Below are positions 1 through 10,639 of a stretch of 64,000 nt of DNA, piece by piece (within the stretch, counting starts at the first letter, position 1; the number at the start of each line of letters is the position of its first letter). The DNA comes from Coenobita brevimanus (taxonomy: Eukaryota > Arthropoda > Malacostraca > Decapoda > Coenobitidae): assembly GCA_032717465.1 (NCBI GenBank), contig CM064666.1, positions 6,067,028-6,131,027 of the forward strand. The letters run 5' to 3'. The notes beneath the pieces were generated by a model that made no database searches, was not told the origin of the DNA, and saw nothing but the letters and a program-made list of their open reading frames with translations. A program made the position numbers and the translations under genes.

Positions 1-314
1 ATGGATCATACCGCGGGGCATCACTTTTGTGATTCTGTGTTATTTTGAATTTGCCCGGGCTTTGAAGTGGTTGCTTGTATTATCTGTCAGTACTGCCAGT
101 GTCTAACAATAGTCAGTGCTGCTATTGTCATCTGTACTCCCATCCATTGTTGACAATTTAGCCATTTCTTCCCGTTCTTGACTCCCCTCCCTACCTCCCC
201 TCCATTACCCTCTCCTCCCACCTGCCCCAGCTGTGCTGCGCTAGGCAAATCTTGCCCGGATTTTTCCACTCATTTCGTCCATTGGAATGAGCCCTATGCC
301 TTATTCTCATACAA

Positions 315-317
<3 letters not shown>
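1..317. other. Upstream flank, no gene seen
   Basis: Unique-looking sequence with a short pyrimidine-rich stretch around 181-235. The two short open frames here (one on each strand) overlap each other, show no recognisable domain, and one runs into the TA repeat. I see no gene. Confidence 0.5.

Positions 318-364
<47 letters not shown>
318..364. repeat. (TA)n microsatellite at the 5' junction of the LTR element
   Basis: A pure TA run directly abuts the 5' LTR. A shorter run of the same kind follows the 3' LTR at 10031-10040, so the element appears to have landed in an AT repeat. Insertion at TATA-like targets is known for gypsy/errantivirus integrases. The exact target duplication cannot be read because the target is repetitive. 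Confidence 0.85.
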
Positions 365-367
<3 letters not shown>

Positions 368-932
368 ACTACATAATAGATAGATAGATAAATAGATAGA
401 TAGAGAGACAGATAGAAGCAGGAAGTCAAATGATGAGAAGGTGTTGTGTTTGCGAGAAGCGAGCAGCGCTAAACGCTTACACGGGGGAAAGCTGACGACA
501 GCGGCCAGTAAGGAGATGATTCAGTTAGCTGTCAGCAGTCCTCTCGTGAGAAAGATCTAGTCCACCCACGAGGAACACATGTGACACACCCCTGCTATAC
601 CAGAATTTAGGAAAGAGAGCTCAGACCTAGATTAGCCACCGAACAGGCTAGACAGAAGGAGACAAGCGACCCTAGAGAGAGGTCGAGACGGAGATTAGCT
701 TGAGAACAGAGAGAGAGAGAGAGATAGCGAGACAGGGAGGTAGCTACCCAGGACTTATACTATTATACCTGTTTAATATTTCCAAGACAAATAAAAATAG
801 TCCCATACTATTCTTTACCTCTCCCGTCACTACATGACATCTGGTGGGGAAACTACTACAAGATATAAAAGCCGCTCGACCACAAGTCTAAAATATACTT
901 CTCTACAATTAACTACAAAGTCTTTATGACAT
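361..932 (+). repeat. 5' LTR
   Basis: It matches 9461-10031 base for base except for a run of five G near 483-487 that is four G in the other copy. It contains GATA-type repeats at its start, a GA run near 711-724, an AATAAA at 790-795 and a TATAAAA at 864-870. It does not begin with TG and end with CA, which is usual for errantiviruses but leaves the precise termini uncertain by a few bases. Confidence 0.9.
864..870 (+). promoter_or_regulatory. TATA-box-like promoter motif in the LTR
   Basis: The motif TATAAAA lies about 60 bp before the LTR end and is repeated in the 3' LTR at 9963-9969. This position would allow transcription to start near the 3' part of the LTR. It is a motif match only. 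Confidence 0.45.
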
Positions 933-933
933 T

Positions 934-948
934 TGGTAGCAGCGAACG
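934..948 (+). promoter_or_regulatory. Candidate tRNA primer-binding site
   Basis: Immediately after the LTR comes TGGTAGCAGCGAACG, starting with the usual TGG two bases past the repeat end. The second family copy has the same motif with changes at 44186 onward (TGGTGGCAG), which supports a conserved function. I cannot name the tRNA without a search. Confidence 0.6.
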
Positions 949-1920
949 TATACGAACCTCGTCTACGAATCAACATTAAATTCCTACAAAATATCAAGAT
1001 TGACAACAACCAACAATATCAGCTCCTGCCCCCTCCGTCTCCCAGATCATTACGCTGATGCAGAGGTCAAGAGATCACTCGACGCCTTGCAAGTAGCTTA
1101 ACGACTAATCAGCAAATCTGCGGACATCGTCTCCGAATTAAAAGCAAATTTCTACAAAAGCAACCGAGACTACAAGGTTAGCTCCAGTTCTACAAAGTCT
1201 ACAGCCATCTACAATCAACTACAATTAACAACTCTACGTCGTCTGTATAATCTTCTACACGCACCTACAAGTAGCGGCGGTCTTCATCCCACACCGAATA
1301 AATCACTAGAGAAAAGGACAGAGAAAACTTCCACATAGAATAAAGGGAACAAACAAACGAAGAGTGAGACACGATTTACAACTCATCTTACTCACTCGTC
1401 TTCACTCAAGTTACTCATCGCTACTCATTCACTCACCACAGCTACCAGTGTGGGAAGCCGACGTCACCATGTGCTGAGATGACATCACAACGCGAGTCTG
1501 CCATGCCAAGCAACGTGTGACGGACACCAGGCACTTCTCACCCACTACTCATTACTCATTATTCACATAGCTCCTACTCATATTCACTTATTTTCACAGT
1601 TAAGTTGGAAATTCGACGTTCTATGTTGAGGTTTGCCTGGGACAGCCGTTAACCACTACAAATACCAGGCCATGGAGTTTCCTGAGTAATATCGTCCATC
1701 AACACACCACTAGAATTATCAAGAGATCTTCAATCAAACCTGTATTTTCTTCCGAGATCGACTTTTGTTACGACACACCTCTACGATCTGTATCAAGTGG
1801 GTAAAATTATACTTGCTCATTTCTTCTCAGTGCTAAAATTAGCTATATTCAACTTATTTAATCATCTAGTTTGCTAGGACATAAATAAACAAGAGGCGTA
1901 TTTCATAACATCATATCTTA
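949..1920 (+). other. Untranslated leader of the LTR element
   Basis: About 970 bp between the primer site and the gag start. It is rich in repeated CTACAA and ACTCATTCAC-like words and has no long open frame. Packaging or dimerisation signals would be expected here, but none can be assigned by eye. Confidence 0.5.
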
Positions 1921-3342
1921 ATGACAGGAATATTTTTGCAACCACCCACGTTAATACCAGATGACACACAAATTGCCACAACATCAGACTCACAATTAAG
2001 AGACAGCCCACCCATTGTACAACCCACACCACACGTTATAGATAAGGAAACAAATACGGGAGTTTCGGATGATGAGTGGGAAACCCCTTCAGATGTTGAG
2101 AGTATCGACTTCGCAGCTGCCTTAAATACGTATGCCAATATACTTAACAGGGTTCACCGGTCCGGTCATACATATTCTACCATTCCCTCACATAACGATA
2201 AACTCGTACAAGTTGAATTAACAGGGCAATCATTAAAGATGAATCAAGAAACAAATACTGCTGATCTAAAAACCACACCTCACGTTTTTGTGTATCACGA
2301 GGATAAGACTGCCCCAAAATTCTCTGGCACAGACAAGGATCGCATTGATGTCATTTCATTAATCAGTCAGTGCGAACAAATGTTCATCAAGCGCCACATA
2401 CTAGATGAACAAGAGAAAATTGCTATTTTTTCATCTTGCATAAGCCAGGAAAGATGTCCAGCAAGCAATTTATTGCGCTCCGATAAGCTACATCGTGCTA
2501 GGACATATGATGAATTTAAAACTGAATTTCTGAAGAAATTTTCTGGAGGTATGAACTTCTTGCCAGGTATAATTCCAGAATTACATAAAATTGTAGATCT
2601 TGTAAGGGAGCACACTACAAACCATGTGCTCAGTGAAATAACTGCTGATGTCTCCACAATCAAGAGAACCCTATTAGCTACTCTGGAGAATTCTAAGTGG
2701 ATAACAGATGATGGAAAGATGTCCCCAGACCTCGTCGTGGACATCATTGGTTATGTAGCTGCCTTGTGTAAATTACCTGATAGAACCCTTAAGATCGCCA
2801 AAACAATCGCGTACATCCCTGGAATGTGCTTACTAGACTTAATGAACGAGGTAGAGATGCAGTGCAGTAAAGCAGGTGTGGTCGACACACATGCACATTC
2901 TGGTAGAATCAGGGTACCTGAGACAGTATCAGCTGTGAAAACATCAACACCGACCCCAAACAGAGAACAAAATCGATCGCGACCTGAAATGAGGCAGTCC
3001 AAACAGACAAAGACGCCTAGACCTCGTTCCCACACGCCTTCCTACAGGCAGTTTCATAAGTTTTCGCGCAGCCCGAGCAGGTCTCGCGCTATAAACAACA
3101 CTTTTTATGGGAAATCACCTCGTAGGTCACAGTCAAGGGATAGGTCCATTCTGTGTCATTACTGTGCAAAACCAGGACACACAAGGTATGAATGCTTTAT
3201 CAAGGCAAAAGAGGATAATCAAAAGACACAAGGGTTTGGTCCTTACTGTAGGCATCATAGATACCAAGGGCACTGGACTAGTGATTGCAAAACAGTAGAA
3301 AAAATTGTGTCTATGTTCAAATCGGGGAAGACCAAGTCATGA
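1921..3342 (+). CDS. gag: Gag polyprotein of the LTR element
   Basis: A 473-residue structural protein expected to form the particle shell and bind the element RNA. The N-terminal 100 residues are acidic and polar. Residues about 120-330 have a helical capsid-like character and are conserved in the older copy at 45.7-46.5 kb. Residues about 340-405 are basic and Arg/Ser-rich. Two zinc knuckles close the protein: a classic C-x2-C-x4-H-x4-C at Cys412, Cys415, His420 and Cys425, then a variant C-x2-H-x4-H-x4-C at 443-456. The ATG at 1921 follows the leader. Protease lies in frame 2 and overlaps the end of gag at 3305-3342, so a +1 (or -2) shift would be needed rather than the -1 shift usual in gypsy elements. 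The gag frame itself is intact. Confidence 0.93.
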   Translation: MTGIFLQPPTLIPDDTQIATTSDSQLRDSPPIVQPTPHVIDKETNTGVSDDEWETPSDVESIDFAAALNTYANILNRVHRSGHTYSTIPSHNDKLVQVELTGQSLKMNQETNTADLKTTPHVFVYHEDKTAPKFSGTDKDRIDVISLISQCEQMFIKRHILDEQEKIAIFSSCISQERCPASNLLRSDKLHRARTYDEFKTEFLKKFSGGMNFLPGIIPELHKIVDLVREHTTNHVLSEITADVSTIKRTLLATLENSKWITDDGKMSPDLVVDIIGYVAALCKLPDRTLKIAKTIAYIPGMCLLDLMNEVEMQCSKAGVVDTHAHSGRIRVPETVSAVKTSTPTPNREQNRSRPEMRQSKQTKTPRPRSHTPSYRQFHKFSRSPSRSRAINNTFYGKSPRRSQSRDRSILCHYCAKPGHTRYECFIKAKEDNQKTQGFGPYCRHHRYQGHWTSDCKTVEKIVSMFKSGKTKS

Positions 3343-4280
3343 CAAAAAACGAACAAACATAAAAAAGAACAAGGTTAAACTTCACATAGGAGGCATGTTG
3401 GGAAATGAGTGTATCTTGATACCAGCTGTATGTGAGGATCAAAACGTTTCCTTATTTTTAGATACAGGCTCTCCAGTGAACTTAATAACACATGAAGAAC
3501 TAAATAGAATTCTTAAAAATAAAAAAGAAAGTAACTTTTCTGGATGAAGCTGATTTAGAATTAAACACAGTAGATGGTCAAGAGATTACAGTAAAAGGTA
3601 TGATAAGATTAAATCTCAGTTTCACAGAAACTACAAGACCATTCTCTGCATTGTTCTATATCGTTGAAAACTTAGCAATTAAAGCTCATATGTTACTGGG
3701 CTTAAGATCCATGAGAACTGAGAACATAACTATACTCCCACAAATGAATGGAATAGACTTTGATAATGAATTTATAGAGGAAATAACTTCAGAGCCCTCA
3801 CCGATTGGTAGAAGAGAGCCAAAAAGAATTGGTAATATTAAAGGCTTAAACAAACATACACAAATAGATGAGTGTATAGATCCACTTACACCAGCAACCC
3901 CATCCTCCAGAATTAGTGACCCAGCTAACAGTACTGATTTATCAATTTTTCCAGCCCATCTCACTAATGATTTGGTTATACCACCTAATTCATACATGAA
4001 GGTTACCATAAAGAGCAAATTACGGAATAGTACTGTTCTTGTCTTAGAAGAATTATGTAAAGTAAAGGGATTGTCAGTAGAAAACGCATTATGTCATACG
4101 AACGACGAAGGGCTAACTCAGATATTCATTATTAATCACATGAATGGGGAAGTTCAGTTGAAGAAGGGAACTTGCATAGTTAATATTGAAAAATGTTTCG
4201 CCCCTGTAAAGGAAATAAATATTGGTGGAGTAACAAGTGAGATAAAATCTACGGATAGAGAAAGAATAAAGAGAATTTAA
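3305..4280 (+). pseudogene. pol: Aspartic protease and spacer part of pol, frame broken
   Basis: This segment encodes the retroviral-type aspartic protease that would mature Gag-Pol. The catalytic triad DTGS is visible near 3462-3473, followed by a typical hydrophobic stretch (PVNLIT). The frame stops at 3547 after an A-rich run (about 3515-3535) and resumes in another frame at or before 3600, continuing to a stop at 4280. A second shift near 4271 separates it from the RT frame. The older copy at 46.8-48.1 kb reads without interruption across the position equivalent to the first break, so that break is a lesion or a base-calling error, not part of normal decoding. Function as sequenced is unlikely. 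Confidence 0.85.
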
Positions 4281-4312
4281 TTCACTCAGGTGAATTTGAC
4301 GAAGAAAATGAT

Positions 4313-7165
4313 TTGTTAACCCTGCTGGAAACACACAGGGACACCGTAGCCTTGCCCGGAGAACGATTAGGGTGTACTAACTTGATTAATCACATGATTA
4401 ATGTGCACCCAGAAACACCACCAATTTTCGTACCAGCTTATCGCATACCACACTCCCAACGTACACTTGCTAATCAGTATGTCGATGAAATGTTAAAGCT
4501 TGGAATTATTGAGCCTTCAGTTTCTCCGTGGAACGCTCCCCTTTTCTTTGTGCCCAAGAGAAATGGAGAAATGCGTGCGGTAGTAGATTACCGTAAACTA
4601 AATAATCACACCATCCCAGACAGATTTCCCATGCCATTGCTAAGTGATGTTCTACAGAATATTGGTCCTGAGAATAATATATTCTCGACCATCGATCTCC
4701 TAAACGGATACTATCAGATTCCGGTATCTCAGGAGTCACGTAAATACACTGCCTTTTCAACAAACAGAGGCCATTATCAATATACAAGAATGCCAATGGG
4801 ACTGAGGACAGCCCCTGGTACGTTCCAGCGTCTTATGAATTACTTATTGTCCGGAATTTTAGGACAAGGAATATTTGTTTATCTTGACGATATTATTATC
4901 GCAACGAAGAATATTAAGGATCATCTCAGGAAATTAGACTTACTCTTACAAAAGCTTAGTGATGCTGGATTAAAAATTAAACTTTCTAAATGCAAATTTT
5001 GCTTTAAGGAAATAAATTTCTTAGGCCACAAATTAAGCTCTGATGGTATTCACACCACTGATGACAAAATACAGGCAGTGAGAGATTTTCCTGAACCCAC
5101 TACGACTGACGAAGTTAGACAATTTATAGGTCTGGCTGGGTACTATAGGTCCTTCGTACCACAGTTCTCTCATATAGCCTTCCCTCTATTCCAACTACTC
5201 AAAAAAGATGCTGTATTCCAATGGGAAGAAGAACAAAAAAGGGCATTTAACAATCTAAAAATTAAACTAACGAATGCACCTTGTTTAGCATATCCAGATT
5301 ACACGAAATCATTTCTTATTTGTACAGACGCATCAGTTAAAGGATTAGGGGCTGTACTGATGCAGGAAGATAAAGGAGGAAAGAATCAACCAATTGCATT
5401 TGCCAGCAGACAAACAAGAGGTGCAGAAAAAAATTATAGCACTACAGACTTAGAGGCACTTGCAGTGATTTTTGCATTACAAAAGTTTCGAGATTTGGTA
5501 TATGGTTACGAAATCCACTTATTCACCGACCATAAACCACTGGTGGGTATGTTTAAAGAAAAACTCCTTTCTGGGAGGAGAGCAAGATGGAAATGTACAG
5601 TTGAAAACTACAGTGTACAAATACATTATATACAAGGTAAAATGAATATAGTAGCTGACGCATTATCTAGGAACCCGAACACAATTCAGGTTGCGGCGTT
5701 AGATCTCAAAGGAAATATCCCAAACCACGAGGATATCGCAAAGGCACAAAGACTTGACCCAGTATGGTCAAAAGTAATATACAAGTTAGAAAGTGGAGAT
5801 GACATACAATTACCCAAACTGCATGTCCCACTTGAACAATTCACAATGGTCAATAATACATTATACAAAATTAACTCTAAACAACCAAAACGCCAAAGAA
5901 ATACTAACCAGTTGGTAGTACCTAATGACATGATACCCCAAGTATTACGAATGATACACGACAGCCCACATGCAGGACACCCTGGAAAGGATAAGACATT
6001 CAACCAAGCCCAGCTATTATATTACTGGCCTTCATTACGAAGAGATATACACAATCATATAGACAGATGCGAATCATGTGCGAAACACAAAGGATACCCA
6101 ATCACACCTGCACCGATGGGTAATTACCCAGTACCACATCAACCATGGGACGTTGTCGCTGTTGATTTACTCAAGTTGCCATTATCATACAATAATAACC
6201 TATACTTATTCGTAGCAACGGATCATTTTTCCCGTTATGTCATTTTAGCTCCAATTAAAGATAAGACAGCAGAGACAGTAGCAAAGGCAATAACAGATAA
6301 TGTAATATGTCGCTTTACTACCCCAAAGGTATTAATAAGTGATAATGGAGGAGAATTTAATTCTGAGATCTTACAAGAAATATGTAAACAATACAACATT
6401 AAAAAGGTTAACGTTTTGGCCTATCACCCAGCATCGAATGGGTTGGTAGAGAGACAAAATAAAAAGGTATTAGATGTGCTACGACACATTCTCAGTGAAA
6501 ATTATGCGAGCTGGGATGATTGGATTCCCAGAGTAGAGGCCTCCATTAATGGGTCTATAAATAAATCCATTGGTGACACACCACATTTCATTATATATGG
6601 CACGGATAAAAAATTACCATATGAGCTCCTAGAAGGTGACAGCATGCCTATATACAATTACGATGATTACTCTAAACTCCGTTTACGTGAATTCCAGGAC
6701 ATACACAAAAGAGTACAAAAACAATTAACGATGTCCAAGGAAGAAATGACGGAGGCATTTAACAAAAAGGCAAAAGATTCACCTATCAGCTTAGGAGACA
6801 TTGTTTACGGAGTCATTCATACGAGAGACAATAAATTATCCCCTAAATTTGAGGGCCCATACAGAGTAATTAACATAAAGGCAAACAAAGTTTTAATTAA
6901 GTCACTTTCAAGTGGCGAGGAAAAACAAGTTCATATTGACCATTTAAAACGAGTTTCAAGGGAATTATCACATAATTATTCAGCCTCGGATACAACCGAA
7001 CAGGTGAACGTACCTCAAGAAACCAAGCAAGAACACAACAATGATTACAAAAAGAAATTAAGGTCATATACCAAACAATCGAACATAGGTGCAACTATTC
7101 CAATGAAATCTACAGTACATCATTTACGAGAATTAAATATCGATTTAAACTCCTTCTATAAATGA
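4313..7165 (+). CDS. pol: Pol: reverse transcriptase, RNase H and integrase
   Basis: A 950-residue open frame. It would copy element RNA to DNA, remove the RNA strand and integrate the product. RT: VDYRKLN near residue 91 and the catalytic YLDD at 190-193. RNase H: first catalytic Asp at 339 (CTDAS), with later GAEKNYSTTDLEALA and FTDHKPL blocks. Integrase: HHCC zinc domain with His549, His553, Cys586 and Cys589, then the catalytic triad Asp618, Asp677 and Glu713, a D,D35E spacing. The C-terminal part has an SH3-like GPYRV segment. The ATG at 4313 is internal; the natural polyprotein starts upstream and is cut off by the frame break near 4271. Length and order match Ty3/gypsy Pol. It is otherwise undamaged, in keeping with a young insertion. 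Confidence 0.95.
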   Translation: MLTLLETHRDTVALPGERLGCTNLINHMINVHPETPPIFVPAYRIPHSQRTLANQYVDEMLKLGIIEPSVSPWNAPLFFVPKRNGEMRAVVDYRKLNNHTIPDRFPMPLLSDVLQNIGPENNIFSTIDLLNGYYQIPVSQESRKYTAFSTNRGHYQYTRMPMGLRTAPGTFQRLMNYLLSGILGQGIFVYLDDIIIATKNIKDHLRKLDLLLQKLSDAGLKIKLSKCKFCFKEINFLGHKLSSDGIHTTDDKIQAVRDFPEPTTTDEVRQFIGLAGYYRSFVPQFSHIAFPLFQLLKKDAVFQWEEEQKRAFNNLKIKLTNAPCLAYPDYTKSFLICTDASVKGLGAVLMQEDKGGKNQPIAFASRQTRGAEKNYSTTDLEALAVIFALQKFRDLVYGYEIHLFTDHKPLVGMFKEKLLSGRRARWKCTVENYSVQIHYIQGKMNIVADALSRNPNTIQVAALDLKGNIPNHEDIAKAQRLDPVWSKVIYKLESGDDIQLPKLHVPLEQFTMVNNTLYKINSKQPKRQRNTNQLVVPNDMIPQVLRMIHDSPHAGHPGKDKTFNQAQLLYYWPSLRRDIHNHIDRCESCAKHKGYPITPAPMGNYPVPHQPWDVVAVDLLKLPLSYNNNLYLFVATDHFSRYVILAPIKDKTAETVAKAITDNVICRFTTPKVLISDNGGEFNSEILQEICKQYNIKKVNVLAYHPASNGLVERQNKKVLDVLRHILSENYASWDDWIPRVEASINGSINKSIGDTPHFIIYGTDKKLPYELLEGDSMPIYNYDDYSKLRLREFQDIHKRVQKQLTMSKEEMTEAFNKKAKDSPISLGDIVYGVIHTRDNKLSPKFEGPYRVINIKANKVLIKSLSSGEEKQVHIDHLKRVSRELSHNYSASDTTEQVNVPQETKQEHNNDYKKKLRSYTKQSNIGATIPMKSTVHHLRELNIDLNSFYK

Positions 7166-7254
7166 AATAACAGCCAACCGTAACGCACATCATCACTATC
7201 ATCAACCACAGCTTTATAGGAAATTAATAGATTTTTTTTTTTCGGTAGGTTACG

Positions 7255-8957
7255 ATGAAGGGACTTATGCTATGGATTCTCCTATACATAGTAAGAGTAT
7301 ATGCGCACCTAGACCCCAAGCATATAGTACGACAAGGATGCCTCATAGCTCCAACGGCCACGACTACAATCGTCAAGGATGTCATGAGTACTGAAATAAG
7401 TCTAGATTACTTGTATGACTTACCTACTTATATAGAAAGACTTGCGACGCCGATGCGAACTCTGGACTTCAAGATAGGGAATTATGTTTCACAATCACAT
7501 ATCACCAAGGAAGTGGATGAAATGGTGAAGTTAGCGAAATGGAAACTAGAACAGGCGAAGTCAACTATGCTCGTCATGATCCAAGATCTCCCATCTTCTG
7601 GAACAGAGGTGCTGAGCGACAGGAACAACATCACACGTACTCGCCAAAAGCGCGGTTTGTTCGATCTGGGCGGCGCAATTCTTGGGAACATCTTTGGATT
7701 GGCTACAGAGGATGACCTTAAAGAAATAAACAAAAAATTTAATAAGATAGCTCAGGTACTAACATACCAAGATAAATTCATCACAGGACAGAACTTGGCA
7801 ATGAAAACAATTGTGAAAAATCTGAAACAAGCAGAAAACGTAGCTCTCGAGAGTATAGATAAAATAAATAACTTGGAGGGTAACGTTACCCTTTTCCAGC
7901 ACTTCTCCATCATCACAGAACATATTGACACGATTCTACTACAATTAGAGAACACTAGAGATCATTTCAGGGCACTTATGCAAGGAATTTCGAATGCTGG
8001 TGATGGCAAGATCACAAATGACTTACTCCCAGTTCATGAGCTACGTCAGATAGTTAGTCAAGGCATACATAAACATAAATTGAAGCCATTGTTCCGCAGT
8101 AGGGAATTTATGCAATATTACCCGTACTTGGAAGCAACACTAACACCCACATCAGTGATAGTTCATGTACCATTCATCACGGAAGACCTGTTCACAGTAT
8201 ACCAAATACACCCCTTCCCCTATAGAAACAACAACACTTTAGTCATCATCAACATCAACACAGACACCGAACTCATCATGGTCTCCAAGAGACGAGACAC
8301 TGTCACTTTCGCAAGTGAGTCAACGATTGAGCGAAAGTGCCGCACATCCTTACATGCTGTTCATCTTTGTCCTGCGTACATTTTCACGTTTCAGCCTACT
8401 GATACGGTCCCTTGTGAAATGGCTATCATCAGCAATAACAATATTCATCATCATTGCAACTTCACTTTTGCTCCAGATAAACTTGTACACCATCAACGCA
8501 TTGGACACTCGCAGTTTTTTATTTCCCTCATAACACATCAGTTTACATAGTCTGTCCAGATATACCACCATCTCATACATCAGCCTCAGGATTATACATA
8601 GCACCAGACTACTGTGCGGTATTTACACCATCCATGTCTACTTTTTCCACCATCAATCACTACGCCATCCTCAATCATACACACAAACATTTCCACCCAC
8701 TGCCTGATATGGACTTAAACATGAGCACAAGTATTAAGCTGACTTCACCTAAGTTTGAAACTATGCAGCTGATCAATGAAACAATGAAGCCCTGGGAAGA
8801 TTTGAGTTTGAGTATGTTCAACCCATATTATGTGTATAGCCAAGCACCTTCTGTCTTCATAATTATCTGCATTGTGGTTGCAGTAATGCTGTTGGCCATG
8901 CACAGAATGCATGCAAGAATTGCTAATTTGGAGTCATTGTTTAGTGGGGAGAGTTAA
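7255..8957 (+). pseudogene. env: Env-like F-type fusion glycoprotein, one frame break
   Basis: The start at 7255 is followed by a hydrophobic signal peptide (about residues 2-17). A furin-type site RQKR ends at residue 133 and is followed directly by a glycine-rich hydrophobic fusion-peptide-like stretch beginning GLFDLGG. This arrangement is shared by errantivirus Env and baculovirus F proteins. A long helical region and several Cys follow. The first frame ends at 8550. The rest continues in another frame through 8634-8957, including a membrane anchor near residues 80-96 of that part. The switch lies in or near a T6 tract at about 8513-8518. The protein is described as broken; whether the break is real or a homopolymer error is open. 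Confidence 0.85.
8943..8953 (+). promoter_or_regulatory. Possible polypurine tract
   Basis: AGTGGGGAGAG overlaps the end of env. A polypurine tract primes plus-strand synthesis and should touch the 3' LTR. This one lies about 500 bp before the repeat seen at 9461, and nothing purine-rich is adjacent to 9461. See the finding on LTR boundaries. Confidence 0.35.
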
Positions 8958-9030
8958 CATCACAGTTAACCACCCTGAATGAAGTGTATATATTTTGTAT
9001 ATAGTATTAATTATATATATAAAAAAAAAA

Positions 9031-9064
<34 letters not shown>

Positions 9065-9460
9065 CAAAGAAGAATGACCCATATATGGCAGACCAGTACC
9101 ATTATCTTTAAATGAAATATTAGTAACTCTTACAATAATCTTAATTTTAAACTATTTTTATTCTTGCATGTATGCATTTCACTATAATAACCCAAGTACA
9201 TACTGTATTACAGTTAAATAATTTACTTTAATGCATTTATTCCAATATGTATTCAACTTATTTAAAATGTAATATTACTGAATAATCACTATTTACTATG
9301 AATAATATATGTATACAATATTCATACAATTATGTTACTTTACAATATTATGTATTTCACTTAATTAGCTTATAAGTTCATTATAATGTGTATGTAGTAT
9401 GTATTAATATATATTAACTATTAAATGTCGATGGTACGTCATTTTCGCGCGGCCGAGCAA
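8958..9460 (+). other. AT-rich non-coding stretch between env and the 3' direct repeat
   Basis: About 500 bp of AT-rich DNA with an A-run and (TAA)n microsatellite at 9021-9062 and no open frame. It has no counterpart at the 5' end of the element. It is either 3' untranslated sequence or the first half of a longer LTR missing from the 5' copy. Confidence 0.55.
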
Positions 9461-10031
9461 ATATAGGACTACATAATAGATAGATAGATAAATAGATAGA
9501 TAGAGAGACAGATAGAAGCAGGAAGTCAAATGATGAGAAGGTGTTGTGTTTGCGAGAAGCGAGCAGCGCTAAACGCTTACACGGGGAAAGCTGACGACAG
9601 CGGCCAGTAAGGAGATGATTCAGTTAGCTGTCAGCAGTCCTCTCGTGAGAAAGATCTAGTCCACCCACGAGGAACACATGTGACACACCCCTGCTATACC
9701 AGAATTTAGGAAAGAGAGCTCAGACCTAGATTAGCCACCGAACAGGCTAGACAGAAGGAGACAAGCGACCCTAGAGAGAGGTCGAGACGGAGATTAGCTT
9801 GAGAACAGAGAGAGAGAGAGAGATAGCGAGACAGGGAGGTAGCTACCCAGGACTTATACTATTATACCTGTTTAATATTTCCAAGACAAATAAAAATAGT
9901 CCCATACTATTCTTTACCTCTCCCGTCACTACATGACATCTGGTGGGGAAACTACTACAAGATATAAAAGCCGCTCGACCACAAGTCTAAAATATACTTC
10001 TCTACAATTAACTACAAAGTCTTTATGACAT
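9461..10031 (+). repeat. 3' LTR
   Basis: A direct repeat of 361-932 with one single-base length difference in a G run. It ends in GACAT and is followed by ATATATATAG flanking DNA. Confidence 0.9.
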
Positions 10032-10297
10032 ATATATATAGAAGAAAAAAGATAATTGATCGTGCCATACACCTGGAATTTGCTAATTATCACATGGCAA
10101 CACCCCACGTTCACCCGTTCGCAAATTTTCCCTGTTTATTTCCCCTTGAAATATGCTGTATGACCTGTTCTCATAATAAAAATATATATAAGAAAGGAAG
10201 GGAGAAGCCTAAGTGATATTTACATTCACCTAGAACTACTTAATTTCCTGCCAATCATTTCACAGCATATAAATTAGCAGCTGTCACCTCGCTGACG

Positions 10298-10633
10298 TTG
10301 TCAACCCTTGGTGGCCCCATATCCGCCTCATCATTCAGTTCAATGTTGTCTCTTGAGATGAAAGCACGTAGCACTCGAGCCCCTCCATTTCCGCCACTTC
10401 TAGAGGGCCCTGTGACCTCTACCACTATTATGGGAAGGGGTAAAGGACTAAGTGACTCTGCTGAGGAGCGTGAACTGGCTAATTTATCCATGATAATGAT
10501 GGACAGTGACTACAATCTTTCTGGTGAATCATGTGATGAGCCAGTGGAGGAAATGGTGATAAACTACGAGTGCTTCAGTGACCCAAGTTCATCCTGGCTC
10601 CAAGGGAAAGGAGCCTTTAGTTACTGGAAGTGA
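10298..10633 (+). CDS. Unrecognised acidic open frame, weakly supported
   Basis: A 111-residue frame with a Pro/Ser-rich beginning and an acidic, Asp/Ser/Glu-rich second half ending in a TGA, with AATAAA-like signals downstream (10655-10680). It matches no family I know. The composition is non-repetitive, unlike most short frames in this window, and an acidic Ser-rich segment of this kind occurs at the N terminus of many transposases. A long antisense frame overlaps it. It may be chance. Confidence 0.2.
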   Translation: MSTLGGPISASSFSSMLSLEMKARSTRAPPFPPLLEGPVTSTTIMGRGKGLSDSAEERELANLSMIMMDSDYNLSGESCDEPVEEMVINYECFSDPSSSWLQGKGAFSYWK

Positions 10634-10639
10634 CAGTGT

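Larger units (their letters stand above)
361..10031 (+). mobile_element. Young Ty3/gypsy LTR retrotransposon with env (errantivirus-like)
   Basis: A complete 9.7-kb element. Direct repeats of about 572 bp flank a primer-binding-like site, gag with two zinc knuckles, a DTG aspartic protease, RT (YLDD), RNase H, a D,D35E integrase, and an env-like gene with signal peptide, furin site and C-terminal membrane segment. The order LTR-gag-pol-env-LTR fits Ty3/gypsy errantiviruses. The LTRs differ only by one G in a homopolymer, so the insertion is very recent. The reading frames are broken at about 3528, 4271 and 8515. A diverged relative lies at 44183-49727. Confidence 0.95.

Noticed and set aside
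1911..3035. Minus-strand frames of 75-126 residues opposite gag
   Set aside because: They are shadows of the gag coding sequence with no motif.
10298..10633. A confident host gene
   Set aside because: No domain, no splice or family support, and an antisense frame of similar length exists. It is kept only as a low-confidence entry.
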